Part shown: positions 33,245 to 42,172 of the stretch, one piece after another
Layout of the letters: the number at the start of each line of letters is the position of its first letter
Numbering within the stretch: position 1 is the stretch's first letter
Assembly: GCA_937927895.1 (NCBI GenBank)
Contig: CALGKA010000021.1
Location: 1-42,172 of the forward strand
Length of the DNA: 42,172 nt
From: an uncultured Granulosicoccaceae bacterium
Lineage (GTDB): Bacteria > Pseudomonadota > Gammaproteobacteria > Granulosicoccales > Granulosicoccaceae
Direction of reading: 5' to 3'
Made by a program: the position numbers and the translations under genes
Notes under the pieces: model-generated
Seen by the model: the letters and a program-made list of their open reading frames with translations, nothing else
The model's database searches: none
Told to the model about the DNA's origin: nothing

Positions 33245-34165
33245 TTGAGTACCGACTCAGATCTAAAAGACCGCGAAAATATCGCCCGTGTGGTTGCCAA
33301 CCACGGCACCGAACTCACGCTTGCAACCCAAAGCGGCGAGCGCATATCCGCTACCCCCAAAAAAAAGCTTGGCCTGATTGTCACCGGCGATTTGGTGCAC
33401 TGGAACCCGGAGGAACATGGCAATGCACGGGTCACCAAAGTTGTCGAGCGACACGGCACTTTGGCTCGAGCAGATAGACTGGGGGCCGCCAAACCTATCG
33501 CCACCAATGTGAGTTTGTTACTGGTTGTCACTGCACCCAAACCACCGTTTGACACCTTACTGATTGATCGTTATTGCATTGCTGCACATAACATTGGCGC
33601 TGAAATCGCCGTAGTCATCAACAAGCAAGATTTACTCGATACCGAATCTGCGCCAGTGGCAGATGAAATAGAATCTACCTATAAGAGCATCGGCTACCCG
33701 GTGGTGCGCTGCAGCGTTAAGCAAGAACAAGGGCTGGACAGCATTCAATCAATATTAGTTAATGAAGTTTCGATCCTTGTAGGCCAATCAGGAGTAGGTA
33801 AATCTTCACTTTTAAATGCACTGCTTCCAGAGCAAGGTATCAAGACCGGACCATTATCGGTAGCCTCCGGCCTTGGCCGTCACACCACAACTGTCACCAA
33901 CTGGTATGACCTCCCCACAGGCGGCGCCATCATAGATTCCCCGGGTGTCAGGCAATTTTCACTGGAACACCTAGGCAATGTTGATATTCAGGCGGGCTTT
34001 CGGGAAATTTCCGAGCTCTCTGCCGGTTGCAAATTTAATGACTGCACCCACCACCATGAACCTAGCTGCGCGGTTCTCGATGCCGTCAATGAGGGTGATA
34101 TCAGCAAACGACGCTACGACCATTTTCAGCAACTCATACGCGGTGACGAATCTACAAACGCCTAA
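33245..34165 (+). CDS. rsgA: Ribosome small-subunit-dependent GTPase A
   Basis: 306 residues from a TTG at 33245; no clear ribosome-binding site precedes it, and the E. coli protein has about 40 more N-terminal residues, so the true start is not certain. It is a circularly permuted GTPase in late 30S maturation: N-terminal OB fold, then NKQD (G4), GQSGVGKSSLLNALL (G1) and DSPGVRQF (G3). The C-terminal zinc finger is GCKFNDCTHHHEPSC. Confidence 0.94.
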   Translation: MSTDSDLKDRENIARVVANHGTELTLATQSGERISATPKKKLGLIVTGDLVHWNPEEHGNARVTKVVERHGTLARADRLGAAKPIATNVSLLLVVTAPKPPFDTLLIDRYCIAAHNIGAEIAVVINKQDLLDTESAPVADEIESTYKSIGYPVVRCSVKQEQGLDSIQSILVNEVSILVGQSGVGKSSLLNALLPEQGIKTGPLSVASGLGRHTTTVTNWYDLPTGGAIIDSPGVRQFSLEHLGNVDIQAGFREISELSAGCKFNDCTHHHEPSCAVLDAVNEGDISKRRYDHFQQLIRGDESTNA

Positions 34166-34196
34166 TCTGCATAGAGAATGACACTGCCAAATAGGC

Positions 34197-34202
34197 TATA
34201 AT
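34197..34202 (+). promoter_or_regulatory. Candidate -10 box for icd
   Basis: TATAAT lies 67 bases upstream of the icd ATG in the 103-base gap after rsgA. No good -35 hexamer is seen at 16-18 bases, so this is tentative. Confidence 0.3.
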
Positions 34203-34262
34203 GGTCGGGTCGCATGACTGCGGAACGCACCACCAAAGTATCGCCCCTAACCTACCCAATGA

Positions 34263-36503
<2,241 letters not shown>

Positions 36504-36663
36504 GTAAGGCAAAGACCTAATAAGCAAACCCTCGTTCAAAATCGCCTGGCAGCATTTTAGGAAGCCCGCCAGCGTGAGCGAGGGAGTTTAGAACTATAAA
36601 TCCTAATTCAACATGCCATTTTTAAAGAGTACGGATTTTACCAAAACCCCACTCACATCCGTT

Positions 36664-36814
36664 AGAAACCCACAGGCGTAAGCGTGGGACTATCAATGAT
36701 GATATTTCATTCAAACGATATGACTAAAAGAACTATACGCTCAGTTCTATTAAAACGATGAATCCACCGAAGCTTCACAGTCAATAAGTCCCACGCTCAC
36801 ACTTGTGGGTTTCC
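36664..36814. repeat. Array module C, copy 4
   Basis: A 151-bp unit whose ends are A-type palindromes facing inward; the core has ATCCACCGAAGCTTCACAGT as in the first array. Confidence 0.75.
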
Positions 36815-36861
36815 ATAACGAGCAGACGTAAAACTCAAACCAATCCGCACGTTATCTTTTA

Positions 36862-37016
36862 GGAAACCCACAAGCGTTAGCGTGGGACGTTCAATGATGA
36901 TAATTCATAAGTGAATGATGCTTAAAAGCAGCAAGGACATAATATTTTTTTTACGAGCCGTACGAAAACCGAAGCTTCTCAGTTTTTAATTCCCTCGCTC
37001 ACGCTGGCGGGCTTCC
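36862..37016. repeat. Array module C, copy 5
   Basis: A 155-bp unit with an A-type palindrome on the left and a G-type on the right; the most diverged core of the five. Confidence 0.7.
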
Positions 37017-37056
37017 TGACGAGCGCGATATTAAGCGCTACCGGTAAGTTTTTAAG

Positions 37057-39159
37057 CTATTGCATAGTGCATGGAAACGACACGGTAAAAACAACCGCGC
37101 CCTTAGCGGCAATATTTCGCGCCTCACATTGGGCCCCATGAAAATCTGCGATCAATTTAACAATGTGTAAACCAAACCCCATATGTGGTTGATCATCACG
37201 GGAATCTCTAACACTCACCATCGGTTCAAATAGCTCGCTGGAAGATAACGGCAATTGGCTGCCAACATTCTCAACCGATAATTCAACCCGATCCTTCATC
37301 GCACCTAGCCACAAAATAATCTCACTACTAGACTCACTAAAATCAACCGCATTAGAAAGAAGCTTATCAAGCATCTGATGCAACAACTCAACCGAAGCAT
37401 TAACAGGCGCTGCTGATAGTTCCCTGTCTATACGAAGAACAATTTCTCGATCACTATAAAGATCGTTATAAACCTCTGCTGCCACCCTTACCCAGTCAAC
37501 CAGATCAACAGATGTCTTCACAGAGCGCTGAATGGTTTGCTCTACACTACTGGCTTCAGATAAGTTTCTAATCAACCGCTGCAATCTGGCTGCACCCAGT
37601 TCAGCACGTTCAATTGAAGCGCTGGTCTTCGCATCCAGGGCAGCCTTATCAATACCTTCAAGCGAGGTAGACACTACGCTCAATGGTGTTCTAAGCTCAT
37701 GAGACAAGCGCGAACCAAGAGATTGCAAATAGCGGGTATAGCCGTCTAGTCTTTTCATTATGGCTTGAAAACTTCTAGACAAATCACCGATCTCATCAGG
37801 TGCGGTAGAGCCCTCTACAGAACCTACTATCAGCCCTTCTTTAGTGACTGATCTTTCCACGCTATTACTTAACTTTCTAACCCGCCAAGACAACAGCGAC
37901 GCAAAACCAATCAGCACCAACGCTATTAACATTACCGCCAATCCGAATATTTTAACCAGCTTAAGCATTGCCGCTTCAGTAAATGCCGTAAGCGATGCCC
38001 GAGGTTGCTGCACTAAAAGATAACCGTATAGATCATTGTCACGATCAATCTCAAGCGCCGACACATGAAACACACGCTTATACTTATCTTTTAAAAATTC
38101 TGCTTGATCTTTTAGTTCTGAAAAAAGCTGAAACTCATTAACGGCTAATTTTCCCGTGTCAATCTCTGGAAATGTTCGCGTTTTGACATTAAGCGCTAAC
38201 GACCAGCTGATGAAACGATACAAAATTGCATCAAACAGATTATGATCAGAAGGAACAAACTCACGTACGGCAGTGTCTGGTAAACGCTGATCAGCATCTG
38301 CCAACAACCACCCTTGCCCATTAAATACCCGCATCCTCATACCGGGCTCTATAAATTCTGCCAGCTGAGCGGTTATTGCTGCATCTACTATATGTAATTG
38401 ACCAACATCATCGGGTTCATCCGGGTCAAACATGCCAGTCCAACGGTGCACTTCATCTGTATCTACATCTATAACAGACATCGCAAACTTACCCTGCAAT
38501 GGTGTGGGCATTATAAGCTCAACATGGTAACCGTCAGCAACTTCCACCAATGCCGCACGGAAATCATTGCCGATCCTTGTCGGTCGCACGCCCTCCACTG
38601 CCGCCCCCAAATATCTGCCTACCTCTAAACCCGGCGCCTGCCAACGGAATGTATAACGCCGAATATTACCTTCAGTGCCTGGCACTCTAATAACGAGCTG
38701 ATCACCCGTTGCGACCTTGTTACTAGAGGGATTGTGGTAGTTAATTTTCTGATCACGCACCTTCACAAAAAGATGCAAGTGGTTGTCTCGAACAGCAGCC
38801 CGCACGCTAAAAGAACTGGCGGAATCGCGATCAATAGGATCAACCGATACTTTGTTCATTGAGTATAAAAACTGACGCGGCTCCATCTCAAACGCAGACC
38901 AGTCGTCTGCATAGCCGTCTATAAGAATATTGTTGCTTAACCTGCCAGCCAGTAAGGTTTTAGACTCCGGCCGCACTCGAGTATTTAATTCCCTTAAGCC
39001 ATCTATCACAACAGCGACAGCTGCTTTGGATTTATCACGAGTCTGCTTAAGCTGATCTTCCCGCAAGTTGCGGTCAAGCTCACCAATGAACAGGAACAGA
39101 GCCCACGGCAAAATCAGTAGTGATAAACATACCAACGCCAATTGCGCACGAAGATTCAC
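37057..39159 (-). CDS. pdsS: Sensor histidine kinase of the proteobacterial dedicated sortase system type
   Basis: 700 residues. An N-terminal transmembrane helix (about 8-26), a large periplasmic region with a CBM9-like beta-sandwich look (ILIDGYADDWSAF, LHLFVKVRD, DQLVIRV; about 75-260), a second helix (about 400-425), HAMP, a HisKA domain with phospho-acceptor His487 in SRLSHELRTPLS, and a HATPase domain with N box (LLSNAVDFSE) and G box (MGFGLHIVK). Length and layout match TIGR03785-type kinases. It follows its regulator by 51 bases. No sortase or LPxTG-type substrate gene is in the window. Confidence 0.85.
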   Translation of the reverse strand: MNLRAQLALVCLSLLILPWALFLFIGELDRNLREDQLKQTRDKSKAAVAVVIDGLRELNTRVRPESKTLLAGRLSNNILIDGYADDWSAFEMEPRQFLYSMNKVSVDPIDRDSASSFSVRAAVRDNHLHLFVKVRDQKINYHNPSSNKVATGDQLVIRVPGTEGNIRRYTFRWQAPGLEVGRYLGAAVEGVRPTRIGNDFRAALVEVADGYHVELIMPTPLQGKFAMSVIDVDTDEVHRWTGMFDPDEPDDVGQLHIVDAAITAQLAEFIEPGMRMRVFNGQGWLLADADQRLPDTAVREFVPSDHNLFDAILYRFISWSLALNVKTRTFPEIDTGKLAVNEFQLFSELKDQAEFLKDKYKRVFHVSALEIDRDNDLYGYLLVQQPRASLTAFTEAAMLKLVKIFGLAVMLIALVLIGFASLLSWRVRKLSNSVERSVTKEGLIVGSVEGSTAPDEIGDLSRSFQAIMKRLDGYTRYLQSLGSRLSHELRTPLSVVSTSLEGIDKAALDAKTSASIERAELGAARLQRLIRNLSEASSVEQTIQRSVKTSVDLVDWVRVAAEVYNDLYSDREIVLRIDRELSAAPVNASVELLHQMLDKLLSNAVDFSESSSEIILWLGAMKDRVELSVENVGSQLPLSSSELFEPMVSVRDSRDDQPHMGFGLHIVKLIADFHGAQCEARNIAAKGAVVFTVSFPCTMQ

Positions 39160-39210
39160 GGTGCTGGTCCCGGTGTCATTGGAATTGCGCTGAACAAAAC
39201 GTTCATCAGC

Positions 39211-39900
39211 TTAGGCAAGCCAGCGATAACCCATGCCATAAGCCGTTTCAATACGATCGAACTCTGAATCTACACTTAAGAATTTGCGACGTATACGTTT
39301 TACGTGAGAGGTCACAGTGGCATCATCCAACACTACATTGGCGGCGTCCATCAGTTGCTGTCGAGATTTCACATGCCCTGGAAACACCACCAATGCATGC
39401 ACCATCCATAATTCAGTAACCGATAAAGTAACCGCTTGTGTTTGCCAAGTGGCCGTCATGCGCTTCATGTCTAGCTGCAAGCCGCCTGCAGTGATAATGT
39501 CTTCTGGAAGATCTGGTTGGTTGTGGGCATCTATTCTTCTAAACAGCGCCACCACCCGAGCCACCAGGTGGGCAAGGCTGATATCTTTAGTTAAATAATC
39601 ATCTGCGCCGAGACGCAAACCGGAAATAGTATCAAGCTCTGAATCAAGTGCCGTTAAAAATACAATCGGCAATAACGGCGCCATGCTACGCAGCTGCCGA
39701 CACAGCTCAAACCCACCCTCAGCCTCATCACCCAACCCGACATCAATAATGGCAAGATCGGGTAACTTTTTTTCAAATGCCGCCAGTGCATCCGGGCGGT
39801 TATCGTATACCTGAACTTCATACCCATGGCGCTCCAGCGCATCACGGTAATTCACCTGCAGCGATGGTTCATCTTCGACTAATGCTACTGATTTACTCAT
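39211..39900 (-). CDS. pdsR: OmpR-type response regulator of the dedicated sortase system type
   Basis: 229 residues. Receiver domain (1-120) with acidic pair at 10-11, phospho-acceptor Asp53 (LAIIDVGLGDEAEGGFE) and Lys in DDYLTKDIS. The C-terminal winged helix (about 135-229) ends TAYGMGYRWLA, and its recognition helix lies around DDATVTSHVKRIRRKF. The family resemblance to TIGR03787 regulators rests on the acidic loop after Asp53 and the pairing with the pdsS-type kinase. First gene of the leftward pair. Confidence 0.87.
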   Translation of the reverse strand: MSKSVALVEDEPSLQVNYRDALERHGYEVQVYDNRPDALAAFEKKLPDLAIIDVGLGDEAEGGFELCRQLRSMAPLLPIVFLTALDSELDTISGLRLGADDYLTKDISLAHLVARVVALFRRIDAHNQPDLPEDIITAGGLQLDMKRMTATWQTQAVTLSVTELWMVHALVVFPGHVKSRQQLMDAANVVLDDATVTSHVKRIRRKFLSVDSEFDRIETAYGMGYRWLA

Positions 39901-40271
39901 TTATTTACTTTGCTCAAACCAGATCCAATGCCTACACAGTCCACAACTTTACTAACCTTTGAAAAGTTCCGACCACCCTCACAGACAATAGCTAACCCAA
40001 GTGTATTTGCGAAAGAATCTAATGCTAACACAGGCCACAAGGGGCTTCGGTGCACAGCGCTCTTGTTCTACAACAGGGATTTAACTGATAATCCCAACTG
40101 GCCGATACCTATAAAGACTAAAACATGACCAAACGGACGTTGGAACTCGTTTTATGGTCGCAGCCATTATAATTGCCCGTCAGGAACTCTGGCACTTTAA
40201 GGTCAGTCACATTAACCCTTGCCGTCACTGGCAAAACCTCGCTCAAATCGCGAGAAACCGGAGCTAGCACA
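39901..40271. other. Divergent intergenic region pdsR/ETF-QO
   Basis: 371 bases. A TATAAT at 40168-40173 could be a -10 box for the rightward gene, but the nearest -35-like TTGGAA (40140-40145) is 22 bases away, so it is weak. No repeat, RNA or extra gene was found. The ETF-QO frame is open upstream to 40173 without family similarity. Confidence 0.45.
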
Positions 40272-41933
40272 TTGAGCACAGAACGCGAATCAATGAACTT
40301 TGATGTTGTTATTGTTGGCGGAGGCCCTGCCGGTCTTGCCACCGCTTGCCGACTCATGCAGCTCGCTCAAGAGGCTGAAACAGAACTATCAGTTGTAGTG
40401 CTGGAAAAAGGCTCAGAGATTGGTGCCCACATACTTTCAGGCGCTATCCTTGAACCAAAAGCCCTCAACGAACTATTCCCGGATTGGAAAGAAAAAGGCG
40501 CCCCTCTCAATACCGAAGTCACCGGTGATGAAATGCACTTTTACACTGGCATGGAAAAATCAGTAAAAGTGCCCAATTTTATGATTCCAAAACCGATGCA
40601 CAACGACGGCAACTACATCGTAAGCCTCGGCAACGTAGCACGCTGGATGGGTGAACAAGCCGAAGCGCTCGGGGTAGAAATATTTCCGGGCTTTGCCGCC
40701 GCTGAAATTCTATACAACGATGAAGGCAGTGTTGCTGGTGTTGCCACCGGTGATATGGGCATAGGTAGCGACGGTGAAAAGAAAGGCAGCTATGAACCGG
40801 GAATGGAACTTCGCGCCAAATACACTGTGTTTGCAGAAGGATGCCGAGGCCACCTGGGCAAGCAACTGATCTCAAAATTCAACCTTGACGATGGCAAAAG
40901 CCCACAGCACTACGGCATTGGTTTAAAAGAACTCTGGAAAGTTGATAAAGAAAAACACCAACCAGGCTTAGTCGTTCACGGCGCTGGCTGGCCTCTGGGT
41001 GAAAGCGGTGCGACAGGTGGGTCATTTTTATACCACCTTGAAGATCAAATGGTAGTCGTAGGCTTAATCGTTGACCTAAACTACAGCAACACACACTTAA
41101 GCCCGTTTGATGAATTCCAGGTGTTCAAACACCATAAAACCGTTAAGGCAGTGCTTGAAGGCGGTGATCGAATCTCCTACGGCGCAAGAGCCATAGTTAA
41201 AGGCGGGCTAAACTCACTACCAAAAATGACCTTCCCCGGTGGCCTGCTAGTAGGCTGTGACGCCGGCACCTTAAACTTTGCAAAAATTAAAGGCAGCCAC
41301 ACCGCCATGAAAAGCGGCATGATTGCCGCAGAAACCATTTTTGAAGAACTAAAAGAAAACGTAGAGAGCACAGGCAAAGAGCTAGAAACATTCACAGAAA
41401 AATTCAACGACAGCTGGCTTTATAAAGAGCTACACGCCTCACGCAACTTCGGTCCCGCCATGCACAAGTTCGGCATGTATATAGGGGCTGCTTTTAACTT
41501 TATTGATCAGAACTTTTTAGCTGGAAAAATGCCATTCACCTTGAAAGATGACATACCAGATCACGCCACATTAAAAACAGCGGAAGAAAGCCCAAGCATC
41601 TCCTACCCAAGCCCCGACGGCAAAATCAGTTTCGATAAACCAAGCTCCGTGTTCTTATCAAACACCAACCACGAAGAAGATCAACCAGCACACCTAACAC
41701 TCAAAGACCCATCAATCCCTATCGGTACGAATCTACCCAAATGGAACGAGCCCGCACAACGATACTGCCCGGCCGGTGTGTATGAAGTAGTAGAGAAAGA
41801 CAACGAACAACAATTCCAAATCAACGCACAGAACTGCGTGCACTGCAAAACCTGCGATATCAAAGACCCCAGTCAGAATATTACGTGGGTTGTACCTGAA
41901 GGCGGTGGCGGGCCTAATTATCCTAATATGTAA
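40272..41933 (+). CDS. Electron-transfer flavoprotein:ubiquinone oxidoreductase
   Basis: 553 residues from a TTG at 40272 with GGAG 8 bases upstream. This start keeps the conserved STERESMNFDVVIVGGGPAG N-terminus, which an ATG at 40293 would cut. It passes electrons from ETF (reduced by acyl-CoA and amine dehydrogenases) to the ubiquinone pool at the inner membrane. FAD motif GGGPAG at about 15-20; the C-terminal [4Fe-4S] ligands are YCPAGVYE and NCVHCKTCDIKDP. Stands alone here; etfA/etfB are not in the window. Confidence 0.95.
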   Translation: MSTERESMNFDVVIVGGGPAGLATACRLMQLAQEAETELSVVVLEKGSEIGAHILSGAILEPKALNELFPDWKEKGAPLNTEVTGDEMHFYTGMEKSVKVPNFMIPKPMHNDGNYIVSLGNVARWMGEQAEALGVEIFPGFAAAEILYNDEGSVAGVATGDMGIGSDGEKKGSYEPGMELRAKYTVFAEGCRGHLGKQLISKFNLDDGKSPQHYGIGLKELWKVDKEKHQPGLVVHGAGWPLGESGATGGSFLYHLEDQMVVVGLIVDLNYSNTHLSPFDEFQVFKHHKTVKAVLEGGDRISYGARAIVKGGLNSLPKMTFPGGLLVGCDAGTLNFAKIKGSHTAMKSGMIAAETIFEELKENVESTGKELETFTEKFNDSWLYKELHASRNFGPAMHKFGMYIGAAFNFIDQNFLAGKMPFTLKDDIPDHATLKTAEESPSISYPSPDGKISFDKPSSVFLSNTNHEEDQPAHLTLKDPSIPIGTNLPKWNEPAQRYCPAGVYEVVEKDNEQQFQINAQNCVHCKTCDIKDPSQNITWVVPEGGGGPNYPNM

Positions 41934-42110
41934 ACCGCTTATTTGGAAATACGTAGAGCCAATAAATCATACCCGATAGAAATTCAGCAAAGCGTCCGCC
42001 ACCAATGCGCGGACAGGTCGCAATCTGACACAGACCAGCACTCAGGAGTAGCTAAGCGGCATACTTATTGATGAATCTATTAATCTTACTCATTGCAAGT
42101 AGACTTAAAC

Positions 42111-42172
42111 ATGGAAGTTTTAGACACTGTATTCAATTCCGATAGTCTGGAAAAATGCTTGTCACGGTTAAC
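42111..42172 (+). CDS. Possible 5' end of a gene cut by the window edge
   Basis: An ATG at 42111 opens a frame (MEVLDTVFNSDSLEKCLSRL) that stays open to the end of the window, 20 codons. No strong ribosome-binding site is visible and the fragment is too short to identify. The 177 bases before it contain a GC-rich stem GTCCGC/GCGGAC near 41997 without a following T run, and nothing else I can support. Confidence 0.3.
   Translation, partial: MEVLDTVFNSDSLEKCLSRL

Larger units (their letters stand above)
36560..37016. repeat. Second REP-like palindrome array (five palindromes)
   Basis: Palindromes start at 36560 (G-type), 36664 (A-type), 36788 (A-type inverted), 36862 (A-type) and 36990 (G-type inverted). 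Two inward-facing pairs form module C units, 36664-36814 (151 bp) and 36862-37016 (155 bp), with cores recognisably like those of the first array (GTTCAATGATGATAATTCAT, CCGAAGCTTC) but more diverged. It lies 15 kb from the first array. Confidence 0.88.
36504..37056. other. Convergent intergenic region icd/pdsS
   Basis: 553 bases without a gene, almost wholly made of the palindrome modules annotated from 36560 to 37016. No separate promoter or terminator was found. Confidence 0.7.

Noticed and set aside
41990..42020. Rho-independent terminator after ETF-QO
   Set aside because: A 6-bp GC stem is present but no T run follows on either strand.

Overview
The window looks like the chromosome of a free-living, probably marine, gammaproteobacterium of moderate GC content. 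The evidence is gene order: the rpoE-rseA-rseB-rseC-degQ envelope-stress cluster runs into lepA-lepB-DUF4845-rnc-era-recO, yceF is divergent from yceD-rpmF-plsX-fabH, uvrY-uvrC-pgsA are adjacent, orn and rsgA are divergent, and the pdsR/pdsS two-component pair belongs to a family named for proteobacterial sortase systems. I could not assign a genus. I saw no tRNA, rRNA, CRISPR array, phage module or intact transposase.

Layout. From 1 to 7.1 kb is an accessory-looking block bounded by two inverted, nearly identical copies of a 163-bp palindromic MITE-like element (1-138, cut by the window edge, and 6918-7080). It holds bcp, a DAO-type FAD oxidoreductase, a small unknown protein, a YegD-like Hsp70, and a leftward set of a double SnoaL/NTF2 protein, an SDR, a nitroreductase and, separately, ogt. 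From 7.4 to 8.7 kb are a PhnD-like protein without a signal peptide and an unknown protein with an HECRH motif. From 8.7 to 18.4 kb are housekeeping genes: pgsA, uvrC, the uvrY/gacA regulator, fabH, plsX, rpmF, yceD, yceF, pgpA (apparently starting at ATT), nusB with a long disordered tail, and a periplasmic cyclophilin. PpiB and lpxH follow to 19.8 kb.

From 19.8 to 21.5 kb there is no gene, only a dense array of 15 REP-like palindromes joined by a few recurring spacer modules. The same modules recur at 36.5-37.0 kb, and two diverged palindromes lie at 15.9-16.0 kb. All three places are the long convergent gene junctions of the window.

From 21.5 to 32.4 kb lies one long leftward gene run, rpoE-rseA-rseB-rseC-degQ-glutaredoxin-lepA-lepB-DUF4845-rnc-era-recO-DUF455, with a plausible sigma-E-type promoter before rpoE. 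It couples envelope stress sensing to periplasmic proteolysis, protein export, translation and RNA processing. Orn and rsgA are divergent at 33.2 kb, followed by a monomeric isocitrate dehydrogenase, the second repeat array, pdsS/pdsR (no sortase in view) and electron-transfer flavoprotein:ubiquinone oxidoreductase.

The least explained structure is the modular palindrome array. The other points of most interest are the MITE pair, the ATT start of pgpA, the NusB tail and the sortase-type two-component pair without a sortase. I found no clear new defence or biosynthetic system.
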